Program-made: the position numbers and the translations under genes | Shown here: positions 26,198-37,792 of the stretch, in pieces | How the letters are laid out: each line of letters starts with the position of its first letter | How positions within the stretch are numbered: position 1 is the first letter of the stretch | Origin: Lytechinus pictus | Lineage: Eukaryota; Echinodermata; Echinoidea; Temnopleuroida; Toxopneustidae | Reading direction: 5' to 3' | Assembly (NCBI RefSeq): GCF_037042905.1 | Contig: NW_026974140.1 | Coordinates: 12,039,001 to 12,103,000 of the forward strand | DNA length: 64,000 nt | The notes under the pieces: generated by a model | The model's database searches: none | What the model was told of the DNA's origin: nothing | What the model saw: the letters and a program-made list of their open reading frames with translations, nothing else

Positions 26198-28089
26198 CAG
26201 TGCGTATCAAAAAAAAGTTTACACTTTGAAAAAGCCCTGGAAATTAAAAAAATATACAACATGTGGGTAATTTTCTCACATATATTTTTGTGTTTGCGTC
26301 TCATCTATCCAATGAAAGTAAAAGTTATGACAGAATGTCACTTGAGTGAGCACTGCCCATTTTTATAAAGCTCGCAGAAATATGTTTGTGCATAATATGC
26401 TCGTTTTTACGCTGTGTCAAGGGGAAAGGGCGAAATCAAACTTACCCTGCGAAACATTTCTCATGCTTTTCCCTTGCAATTTTAGTCAGTTGAAATAAAA
26501 CGGATACATTCAAGCATTTTGTAACAATTTTGCCACCCTAATTGAAATTTCAACACTTATAAGCACCAGGGGCATCGATCCATTTTTCAGATTGGGGGGG
26601 GGGGGCGAAATCATGAATCAACGTTCCAAAGGCGCTCGATCACACAAAACAAACAAACTCTCTCTCTCACACACACACACACATAGGCGTATTGTTATAT
26701 ATATATAATTATATTATAATTATATATATATATGACTCATGAGAAAGAGACACATATCTCACCAACAAATTAATGCGAGCGCGAAGCGCGAGCTGAAATT
26801 TTATACTATACTGACCTGAAAACAGGAAAAAGGTACCTGTTTAGGACTGTTTGTAGTAACTCATGAGGAGGATACATATCTCACTACACAGATAATGCGA
26901 GTGCAGAGAGCGAGCTGAAATTTCTATATATTCTGACCTGAAAGCTTGATATTCTAAGCATTTTTGGTATCAATGATTAAGATGGGTATCTAAAAGAACA
27001 ATAGATGCGAGCGCGAAGCGCGAGCTGAAAATTTTGATATCTCGATCTGAAAAAAATTGACAGTTTAATAAACGTTTTTAATATAGAACAAAATATATAT
27101 CCAACAAAAGATTATTGCAAATCGAAGCGGGAGTTCTTTTGAGGTTTAGAACTGAAAACGGGACATTCTATTCAATTATTTAATCATGAAAAGTATGGGG
27201 TTTTGCTACAGGAATGATGCAAGCGCGAAGCGCGAGCTGAAAATTTTTAAATTCCAATCTAAAAAGCGGACATTTTTAGCATGATTTTAAATAAAATATG
27301 AGTTGTGTATCTCAATCTCGATTGCTGATTTCTGTGTAACATTACAATCTTATTTCATTTTTGCACATGCGGAATTATAGGGGGCAAAACGATATGTTTG
27401 CCCCCCAATATTTTCATTGGTGGGGCGATCGCCCCCCCCCAGGATCGACGCCTCTGATAAGCACAACCTTTACCCTTTTTGTGCCAGCTGGATCTGAGGA
27501 TATAACTGAATCTGAACAAAAGTTTATATCAGACATCTCCAGCATTTTTTCACTAAGTTTTTATTATTTTAAGTCGGTCTACATTTCATTTTTTATTCAA
27601 TACTTGTTTCTCCACATTAACTTTTCCCAAGCTTGACAATGATTAACAAAATAAAAATCAAGCCTAAGCCATTTCATGTAAATCACAGCTCAGTGTAGAG
27701 CAAATATCGTCACGCACGATGACCTCGGCGTGTGGGGAGTGGGGTGGGGCGCAATGCACTCTTCGAAGTGTTTTGGGCAAGGAAACAAGTTAAAAAAAAG
27801 GTAAAAGATATCTTCAAATCAATTTTACTAGCTAAATTACACGTGTTATTCATGATTAAGGTCTACTTTTATTCGCATAACTATTTCAAAGTTATGCGCA
27901 AATCATTTTTCACCAACTTTTCAAAAGTAAGTGATGTTCACTCAAGCGGAAACATTTTTCGACAGTTGTATCGTAATTTGCTTAAATGGATCTGTACCAA
28001 TGTTAAAATGTGGAAAAATCTTCAGGATATTACAAATGTATAATTTTACAGGATTTTTTCTAAGTGTAAACTTTTTTTGATACGCACTG
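26198..28089. mobile_element. Same transposon, tRNA unit 2
   Basis: Same ends, the same internal hAT-like insertion (26567-27456) and the same position relative to the tRNA as in unit 1. It was therefore copied with the unit, not inserted again. Confidence 0.85.
26567..27456. mobile_element. hAT-like element, unit 2 copy
   Basis: Same ends and the same flanking ATAAGCAC on both sides as in unit 1; inherited with the unit. Confidence 0.85.
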
Positions 28090-29090
28090 TATATTATAAC
28101 GTTATAAATAGTCCAATATAATGTTTGAGCAAATATACAGTTTTATTTCGTTAGTCGTTTTTAACTTGTTTAAACTGTATGATTTCAGGCAGTTTATATC
28201 CTTGTTATTCTTCTATCAATTAATATGAATTAATAGATGTTTTGTTTGATAAGAGGAAACAAGTTAAAAAAGGTAAAAGATATCTTCAAATCAATTTTAC
28301 TAGCTAAATTACACGTGTTATTCATGATTAAGGTCTACTTTTATTCGCATAACTATTTCAAAGTTATGCGCAAATCATTTTTCACCAACTTTTCAAAAGT
28401 AAGTGATGTTCACTCAAGCGGAAACATTTTTCGACAGTTGTATCGTAATTTGCTTAAATGGATCTGTACCAATGTTAAAATGTGGAAAAATCTTCAGGAT
28501 ATTACAAATGTATAATTTTACAGGATTTTTTCTAAGTGTAAACTTTTTTTGATACGCACTGTATATTATAACGTTACAAATACTCCAATATAATGTTTGA
28601 GCAAATATACAGTTTTATTTCGTTAGTCGTTTTTAACTTGTTTAAACTGTATGATTTCAGGCAGTTTATATCCTTGTTATTCTTCTATCAATTAATATGA
28701 ATTAATAGATGTTTTGTTTGATAAGAGTGGAGGCCCTTTGAAATCGCAATCATAATGTTATACAACCATAGGGTAAGGGGGTCAGGAGAACGACCAAAAA
28801 TGGAGGAAGTAGGGAAAGAGAAGAAGAAGAAGAAGAAGAAGAAAACAAAAAGAAGGAGGAGGAGAAAGATAAGAGAAAAAGGTGGAGGGAGGAGAGAAAA
28901 AGCTAACGCAAAAAAATCAGAAAAAGGTGTATATGTTTCTATATAAAGAAAATGTGGATGTAAATATGAATATTCTGAGTTTGTCGATTTTGGTGCGACA
29001 ATATAAATTCATTTCTGTCCGATGACCTATTGTTATCGTCATTATACTGTAAGGAATGGGGAAATAAAATGATCTATTAAAAACTACAAT

Positions 29091-29162
29091 TGATCCCGAC
29101 GTGATTTGAACACGCAACCTTCTGATCTGGAGTCAGACGCGCTACCGTTGCGCCACGGAATC
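29091..29162 (-). tRNA. tRNA-Trp (CCA), array copy 5
   Basis: TTCAAAT variant. First gene of unit 3; flanks match copy 3. Confidence 0.95.
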
Positions 29163-29787
29163 ATGTCGATCAATTGCGAAATAGTTCTCACCTTGAGCAG
29201 ACAGTGACATGATGTAATGTTTGTCTATATTTCCTAATCCTATGTGATTTTGAACTATATTATTATACCTGTACAAATAGTCCAATATAATGTTTGAGTA
29301 AATATACAGTTTTATTTCGTTAGTCGTTTTTAACTTGTTAAAACTGTATCATTTCAGGTAGCTTATAACCTTGTTATTCTTCTATCAATTAATATAAATT
29401 AATAAATGTTTTGTTTGATAAGAGTGGGGGTCCTTGAAAATAGCAATTTAAATGTTATACAACCATTGGGAAAGGGGGTAGGAGTCCGACTAAAAATTGG
29501 AGGAAAGTAGGGAAAGAGAAGAAGAAGAAGAAGAAAACAAAATGAAGGAGGAGGAGGAGAGGAAAGATAAGAGAAAAGGGTGGAGGAAGGAGAGAAAAAG
29601 ATAACGAAAAAAATCAGAAAAAGGTGTACATATTTCTATATAAAGAAAATGTGGATGTAAATATGTATATTCTGAGTTTGTCGATTTTGGTGCGACAATA
29701 TAAATTCATTTCTGTCCGATGACCTATTGTTATCGTCATTATACTGTAAGGAATGGGAAAATAAAATGATTTATTAAAAACTACGAT

Positions 29788-29859
29788 TGATCCCGACGTG
29801 ATTCGAACACGCAACCTTCTGATCTGGAGTCAGACGCGCTACCGTTGCGCCACGGAATC
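29788..29859 (-). tRNA. tRNA-Trp (CCA), array copy 6
   Basis: TTCGAAT variant. Second gene of unit 3; flanks match copy 4. Confidence 0.95.
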
Positions 29860-29954
29860 ATGTCGATCAATTGCGAAATAGTTCTCAACTTGAGCAGACA
29901 GTGACATGATGTAATGTTTGTCTATATTTCCTAATCCTATGTGATTTTTAACTA

Positions 29955-31845
29955 CAGTGCGTATCAAAAAAAAGTTTACACTTTGAAAAAGCCCTGGAAA
30001 TTAAAAAAATATACAACATGTGGGTAATTTTCTCACATATATTTTTGTGTTTGCGTCTCATCTATCCAATGAAAGTAAAAGTTATGACAGAATGTCACTT
30101 GAGTGAGCACTGCCCATTTTTATAAAGCTCGCAGAAATATGTTTGTGCATAATATGCTCGTTTTTACGCTGTGTCAAGGGGAAAGGGCGAAATCAAACTT
30201 ACCCTGCGAAACATTTCTCATGCTTTTCCCTTGCAATTTTAGTCAGTTGAAATAAAACGGATACATTCAAGCATTTTGTAACAATTTTGCCACCCTAATT
30301 GAAATTTCAACACTTATAAGCACCAGGGGCATCGATCCATTTTTCAGATTGGGGGGGGGGGCGAAATCATGAATCAACGTTCCAAAGGCGCTCGATCACA
30401 CAAAACAAACAAACTCTCTCTCTCACACACACACACACATAGGCGTATTGTTATATATATATAATTATATTATAATTATATATATATATGACTCATGAGA
30501 AAGAGACACATATCTCACCAACAAATTAATGCGAGCGCGAAGCGCGAGCTGAAATTTTATACTATACTGACCTGAAAACAGGAAAAAGGTACCTGTTTAG
30601 GACTGTTTGTAGTAACTCATGAGGAGGATACATATCTCACTACACAGATAATGCGAGTGCAGAGAGCGAGCTGAAATTTCTATATATTCTGACCTGAAAG
30701 CTTGATATTCTAAGCATTTTTGGTATCAATGATTAAGATGGGTATCTAAAAGAACAATAGATGCGAGCGCGAAGCGCGAGCTGAAAATTTTGATATCTCG
30801 ATCTGAAAAAAATTGACAGTTTAATAAACGTTTTTAATATAGAACAAAATATATATCCAACAAAAGATTATTGCAAATCGAAGCGGGAGTTCTTTTGAGG
30901 TTTAGAACTGAAAACGGGACATTCTATTCAATTATTTAATCATGAAAAGTATGGGGTTTTGCTACAGGAATGATGCAAGCGCGAAGCGCGAGCTGAAAAT
31001 TTTTAAATTCCAATCTAAAAAGCGGACATTTTTAGCATGATTTTAAATAAAATATGAGTTGTGTATCTCAATCTCGATTGCTGATTTCTGTGTAACATTA
31101 CAATCTTATTTCATTTTTGCACATGCGGAATTATAGGGGGCAAAACGATATGTTTGCCCCCCAATATTTTCATTGGTGGGGCGATCGCCCCCCCCCAGGA
31201 TCGACGCCTCTGATAAGCACAACCTTTACCCTTTTTGTGCCAGCTGGATCTGAGGATATAACTGAATCTGAACAAAAGTTTATATCAGACATCTCCAGCA
31301 TTTTTTCACTAAGTTTTTATTATTTTAAGTCGGTCTACATTTCATTTTTTATTCAATACTTGTTTCTCCACATTAACTTTTCCCAAGCTTGACAATGATT
31401 AACAAAATAAAAATCAAGCCTAAGCCATTTCATGTAAATCACAGCTCAGTGTAGAGCAAATATCGTCACGCACGATGACCTCGGCGTGTGGGGAGTGGGG
31501 TGGGGCGCAATGCACTCTTCGAAGTGTTTTGGGCAAGGAAACAAGTTAAAAAAAAGGTAAAAGATATCTTCAAATCAATTTTACTAGCTAAATTACACGT
31601 GTTATTCATGATTAAGGTCTACTTTTATTCGCATAACTATTTCAAAGTTATGCGCAAATCATTTTTCACCAACTTTTCAAAAGTAAGTGATGTTCACTCA
31701 AGCGGAAACATTTTTCGACAGTTGTATCGTAATTTGCTTAAATGGATCTGTACCAATGTTAAAATGTGGAAAAATCTTCAGGATATTACAAATGTATAAT
31801 TTTACAGGATTTTTTCTAAGTGTAAACTTTTTTTGATACGCACTG
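29955..31845. mobile_element. Same transposon, tRNA unit 3
   Basis: Near identical to the unit 2 copy, with the internal hAT-like element at 30324-31212. Confidence 0.85.
30324..31212. mobile_element. hAT-like element, unit 3 copy
   Basis: Same ends and flanking ATAAGCAC; inherited with the unit. Confidence 0.85.
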
Positions 31846-32846
31846 TATATTATAACGTTATAAATAGTCCAATATAATGTTTGAGCAAATATACAGTTTT
31901 ATTTCGTTAGTCGTTTTTAACTTGTTTAAACTGTATGATTTCAGGCAGTTTATATCCTTGTTATTCTTCTATCAATTAATATGAATTAATAGATGTTTTG
32001 TTTGATAAGAGGAAACAAGTTAAAAAAGGTAAAAGATATCTTCAAATCAATTTTACTAGCTAAATTACACGTGTTATTCATGATTAAGGTCTACTTTTAT
32101 TCGCATAACTATTTCAAAGTTATGCGCAAATCATTTTTCACCAACTTTTCAAAAGTAAGTGATGTTCACTCAAGCGGAAACATTTTTCGACAGTTGTATC
32201 GTAATTTGCTTAAATGGATCTGTACCAATGTTAAAATGTGGAAAAATCTTCAGGATATTACAAATGTATAATTTTACAGGATTTTTTCTAAGTGTAAACT
32301 TTTTTTGATACGCACTGTATATTATAACGTTACAAATACTCCAATATAATGTTTGAGCAAATATACAGTTTTATTTCGTTAGTCGTTTTTAACTTGTTTA
32401 AACTGTATGATTTCAGGCAGTTTATATCCTTGTTATTCTTCTATCAATTAATATGAATTAATAGATGTTTTGTTTGATAAGAGTGGAGGCCCTTTGAAAT
32501 CGCAATCATAATGTTATACAACCATAGGGTAAGGGGGTCAGGAGAACGACCAAAAATGGAGGAAGTAGGGAAAGAGAAGAAGAAGAAGAAGAAGAAGAAA
32601 ACAAAAAGAAGGAGGAGGAGAAAGATAAGAGAAAAAGGTGGAGGGAGGAGAGAAAAAGCTAACGCAAAAAAATCAGAAAAAGGTGTATATGTTTCTATAT
32701 AAAGAAAATGTGGATGTAAATATGAATATTCTGAGTTTGTCGATTTTGGTGCGACAATATAAATTCATTTCTGTCCGATGACCTATTGTTATCGTCATTA
32801 TACTGTAAGGAATGGGGAAATAAAATGATCTATTAAAAACTACAAT

Positions 32847-32918
32847 TGATCCCGACGTGATTTGAACACGCAACCTTCTGATCTGGAGTCAGACGCGCTA
32901 CCGTTGCGCCACGGAATC
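32847..32918 (-). tRNA. tRNA-Trp (CCA), array copy 7
   Basis: TTCAAAT variant. Its left flank is unit 3; its right flank has begun to diverge (AATCCTACGTG, CAATATTATACCGTTAC). Confidence 0.95.
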
Positions 32919-33435
32919 ATGTCGATCAATTGCGAAATAGTTCTCACCTTGAGCAGACAGTGACATGATGTAATGTTTGTCTATATTTCCTAATCCTACG
33001 TGATTTTGAACAATATTATACCGTTACAAATAGGCCAATGTAATGTTTGAGCAAATATACAGTTTTATTTCGTTAGTCGTTTTTAACTTGTTTAAACTGT
33101 ATCATTTCAGGTAGTTTATAACCTTGTTATCCTTCTATCAATTAATATAAATTAATAAATGATTTGTTTGATAAGAGTGGGGGCCCTTGAAAATCGCAAT
33201 CTAAATGTTATACAACCATATAATAATAAGTAGTAGGGAAAGAGAAGAAGAAGAAGAATAAGAAGGAGGAGGAGAAGGAGGTGGAAGAGAAAAAGAAAAC
33301 GCAAAAAAAGAAGGTATATTGAGTTTGTCGATTTTGGTGCGACAATATAAATTCATTTCTGTCCGATGACCGATTATTATCGTTATAATTTTCTGTAAGA
33401 AAAGAGAAATAAAATGATTTAGTAAAATCTACGAT

Positions 33436-33507
33436 TGATCCCGACGTGATTTGAACACGCAACCTTCTGATCTGGAGTCAGACGCGCTACCGTTGCGCCA
33501 CGGAATC
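33436..33507 (-). tRNA. tRNA-Trp (CCA), array copy 8
   Basis: TTCAAAT variant with the same T3:A70 pair as the other array copies. Flanks are the most diverged of the tRNA-bearing units (589-bp spacing), suggesting an older unit at the array edge. Confidence 0.95.
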
Positions 33508-33600
33508 AAGTCGATCACTTGTGAAATAGTTCTTATCTTAATCAAAAAGTGAAATGATGCAATATTTGCCATTCTTTCCTACGTGATTTTGAACAATACA

Positions 33601-33961
33601 CCGGGGAAGGGGGGGGGGGGGTCATAAAGTTGTTCATACGCAGTATAAAAAACACGTTGTTTAAGCCTGTCACTCTAACAACAAGTTGTTTAAAATTTTT
33701 AAACAATTTTAAATAGTTGTTTTAAGCGTTTAAACAGTTTAAACAGTAGTTTTTAGTGTTACGGGCTTAAACAACTTGCTCAAAATTTTAAACAGCGTTT
33801 TACAGTGAAGTTAAGAGCGACTTTAAGAACGACTGGTAATAATTTTTTACGTGCTAAACAATTGCCAGTGAACATTTTGGTGTATACCACCACAAGAAAT
33901 GATAACCAGTCGTTCTTAATGTCACTCTTATCTTATGAACAGCTTTATGAAACGGCCCCGG
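33601..33961. mobile_element. 361-bp MITE inserted in the last array unit
   Basis: Left CCGGGG, then a G tract, TCATAAAGTTGTTCATA. Right TATGAACAGCTTTATGAAAC then GGCCCCGG, the inverse. An inner hairpin pairs TTGTTTAAGCCTGTCACT (about 33655) with AGTGTTACGGGCTTAAACAA (about 33757), and a second pair is AAGAACGACTGGT/ACCAGTCGTTCTT. Sequence on both sides continues the tRNA-unit flank, so the element split that unit. Confidence 0.75.
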
Positions 33962-34540
33962 TATCCGTCAAAAGTCCAATACAATGTCTGAGTGAAAATC
34001 TCACAAAAATCGTAAATCATTTTGAAAATTGTTATTTCCCTTACAACAATAATATATCCTAACAACAAAATGTAAAGTAATATCCTAACAATTACAAAAT
34101 GGTCATTTTGCCTCCGACGAAGATTCTGCTAGGATCGAAAGCTTAGGCCCCTTTTTGACTTTATAATTTACTCCATTGGCTCTCTTTTATTAGATAAGCA
34201 GTTTTCAGCAGCTTCTTTTTGCCAATTACAAAATGTAAAGTAAATGTTTTGTCTGAAGAGTGGCGCCCCTTGAAAATCACAATTCCTAATGTACTAAAAC
34301 CAATGGGAAAGGGGACAGAAGAACAACAAAAATGAAGGGGTAGGAGAGAAAGAAGAAAAAAAAAGAAAAAGGAGAAGAACATGAAAAAGGGGGAAAAGGA
34401 GGATGAAGAGAAGTCAACGTACAGAAAAATCAGAAAATGGGCATATGTTTCTATTCAAAGCAAACATGAATGTTAACATTTCTATTTCTGAGGTTGTCGA
34501 TATTGTGTTACTATAAAAATTCATTTCTGTCCAATTTCTT
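33962..34540. repeat. Decayed tRNA-Trp unit that has lost its tRNA
   Basis: The sequence follows the order of the array flank: TCCAATACAATGTCTGAGTG, a TTTTGTCTGAAGAGTGGCGC block, CCAATGGGAAAGG, the GA-rich tract, AAATCAGAAAATGGGCATAT and TTCATTTCTGTCC. The match stops at about 34530, where ~70 bp of spacer and a tRNA would be expected. What follows is unrelated. Confidence 0.75.
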
Positions 34541-37500
34541 TACAGGTTACCAAATCGAACATAATCTTTGTACCTATTCATAAATCCGTCCGATCTGATT
34601 ATTGTGTCTATTATTATGTAACTTGGGAATTTGATAGGCCTTTGAACAAATGAATTGTTTACTTATCAAATTTGTATCACATTCGAGAAACGGTTTAGTC
34701 AACTTTGTCTGAATTAGCCTTATCATTCAAGTCCACGTGTCATTTTCTAAGAGAAATGTGCTCATTTTTTTATAATTAGATTTTTTTTTCTGGCATGGAA
34801 TATAAAGCAAATAATAACCTTTTGGTTTCAGTAGATGAGACAACTATCACTCGGCGATATAAATGTAGACATCATCTTCCATCAGCTTCAATTAATAGCT
34901 ACATCCATTATCACCTCTGATATGATAGTTTGTCTTTTTAATTTTCATCAATGGTAGTTACTTGCTTACGGTCTCTCTACCCTCTACATAGCGTTTTCAC
35001 CCATCGACCAACCCATCTTCCATCCTTCCATCATCTATCAATTTATTTTCTTTATCCATCCATCCTTCATTTTGTCCATTCATTATGTGATCTTTCTGAT
35101 TATTCATAAATTCATCGCATATGTCTTCACATCAATTCCCAACTACTCATTCTACATAATAAACCAGCAGACCAACTTTTGCTAAAACCATAACTATCAG
35201 AAATAGTTTGCACACCAACACACCACAATCCAGAATAAACATGCATAATAATTCATAAGCAATACTCTTCACTGACCATTCTTTTTCTTTTTACTTCAAA
35301 TTATTGGCTTGATAACAACACACAGAAAACAGAGATAGACAATAGAAATTTGTTTAATTTTAACAATAGAAACTTGCTTTATTACCTCATTGAACAGTAA
35401 CAAGGCTCAAACTCTTATAAAATTCTGAATACTGACAAAGTTCCTATTTCCCTTCCTCCACAATGTAAATATGTTTACATTTACTGCAAATATTATCAAA
35501 ATTGTACTGTGACACATTTAAAGTACTTTATTTCCTTCAAAGTATATCATACATAATTATTCACATCGGTGCTTGAACCAGGTGTTTAAATATTTGACAG
35601 AAGTAAGTGACACTTCATTCTTGAAAATAAGTAGACAGAATGGGTGAAAATGTTTTTTATAGTAGTAAATAATATAACAATTTTTTTTGAATTGTGATAA
35701 AAAGATAATGCAATACGGCTACTTTAAACAGATTTCAGTGCAGTAGTGTATATTTGCTGTGAGAAATTATGACAGAGGAGAAGAATTAGATGGAGATAGA
35801 CAGAAAGAGAGAGTACTTTGGTCAAAATATATATTGTAAGACATATAGCACATATTTACTTAAAACAGAGATAAAACATTGTACAAATTAAGCAATAATT
35901 ATCTTACATGTACAACATGTATTTTTAAAGGCCAAATATTCACGAAATAACAATTCATGTGCAAAGTTGAAGACATTGTTGTGAATGAATGGAAAGAACT
36001 TGATAAAGTTAAAACAAAACTATATGATGTTATGAATTTATCTACAATCATAAGTGTTATGCAATATAAGTGGAGGTGACAAAGGCATTTTGTTGTGAGA
36101 ATACATGAAGCAATATATGCTGTATGCTAGCATAAAATAAAAATCTGAATGAACTCTATGAAAATATCTACCAGTTTGCAATATATTAAAAAGCAATCTA
36201 AACATTATTCTTATGTTGATAGAATACTGATCTAAGTAGATTTTTGGGGGGGAATTCAAATATTTACTATCATATCATGAGATATACTATGCATATGTAA
36301 GAGTGAAATCTTCAAAGATTATCATCATTTATGTATGAGAGAAAATACCAACTTACATACTCACAAAGAATGTCCATTTTGGCTCTGACTACCTGGGATG
36401 TTTTTAAAGAGTAATGAATTCAGACACTTTTATCGTAAGCCAAGAAAATCTTGGAAGTATTTTACTGAAAGTTTAAAGAAAATGAGGGATAAGAAACAAA
36501 AAAAATAATGAAATGAAAAAATGTAAAATCCCTTAAGGCAATCAGAACATATTGGTCAACATCAGAGATAAAATAGAGAAATTGATTTATATAATGTTTC
36601 TGTTGAGATTTTCAAAGTGTTATGTGTAAGAGGTAACCAGAAAATAAAGCCGATCAAAGCATCTCTCCAGGGAAATGAAGACAGAGCAAATTTCAGATCT
36701 TCATAGATGTACATCTTTTCAGTTGGTATTTCAAGTATTCATGACTGTTTGAAAAGTTCTTCTCAAATTTTGTGAAATTTTCACTAACATTCCTCTGAGA
36801 TTTTATACTTCTGATTTGGAGGGTATATAAATTTTGGGTTCCATTTTCATTTGAAATCAGATTATGAAAGAAAAAGAATATTGTTTCAACACTGTCCTCA
36901 CATGAAGTATATGTTGTGCAACATTTGATAAAAAAATATCTCATTAGTCAATGAATACACATAACAATAAGTTTTCATAAACCTCAAAATACATAATACA
37001 TATTTTACATCAGTGCTATTGCAAGGCATGTTACATTAAAAGTGTGCACTAATGAAATTTTGACTTCATAATAAATACATTAAAAGCACTACATAAAACA
37101 AGTGACATTTATAAATAACTTTATATAAACAGATTGTCATCTTCAATACATGTAGTACAAATTCATCAAACTTGTCAAATCTGTTCAGATGCAAATATAA
37201 TCTTGCAAAATTGTGATCTATTCAGCTCTTCATACTTGGAAAATAACAAGAAACATCAAGGCATATTTCAAATATAAAACAGGATAGAATAGACAGACAA
37301 TTTTACTAAGTGCCAAGTGCAATATAACATCTTTTTGTCTCACTCTATTCTATGACTGAAAAACTGCTTTCATTTAACAGTGGAGCTAGGAATGAGGGGT
37401 GCAATACATTACATAACATCACCTTTAAAAGTCAGACCTCTCGTGTCAAACTGAACTCTAAAACATAGCTATAAAAAGATTAAATACAAAAGTATTGGTA

Positions 37501-37792
37501 TATCATATTCAAGAATGATGAATATTAACATTAAAGTTGATTTGGTGAGGTTAACTAATTTGGTATCAAAGAGTACTAAAATCTTAGAATACAAGGAATG
37601 GCAAAAACTCTTCATAATATAAAACAGGAATGCACAAATTTGAACATGTAGTACTCATGTATTTTTTAAGTATGACAGTGCTGAATAATCACATATATGA
37701 ATACATATATTTGAACAATAACTGACAAAGTATTTGCTTGGCATTAAATAGAACATCTTGCAACAATATAACAATAACTTTGGAATAAGGCA
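34541..37792 (-). other. Fat4 3'UTR and downstream spacer
   Basis: No coding signal. The Fat4 3'UTR must begin at 37792 and run leftwards. Its end is unknown. AATAAA hexamers on the minus strand at 35527-35532 and 35378-35383 are candidates for a long UTR, and closer variant signals may be used. An ATCC/CCAT-rich stretch lies at 35000-35110. Confidence 0.4.

Larger units (their letters stand above)
21480..34540. repeat. tRNA-Trp tandem array: three 3.76-kb units plus flanking 0.6-0.7-kb units
   Basis: Eight minus-strand tRNA-Trp genes start at 21576, 22273, 25334, 26031, 29091, 29788, 32847 and 33436. Spacings alternate 697 and about 3060 bp, so a two-gene unit of 3756-3758 bp repeats three times (21576-25333, 25334-29090, 29091-32846). 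The right side carries a shorter 589-bp unit and a decayed unit without its tRNA (33508-34540). The extra length of the long interval is explained by a 1.9-kb transposon plus a 474-bp duplication. Units 2 and 3 look almost identical. Unit 1 differs at scattered bases and in GAA-run length. Confidence 0.93.

Noticed and set aside
21576-33507. Array as a CRISPR-like or satellite system
   Set aside because: Spacing is kilobase-scale, repeats are whole tRNA genes with flanks, and the organism is a metazoan.
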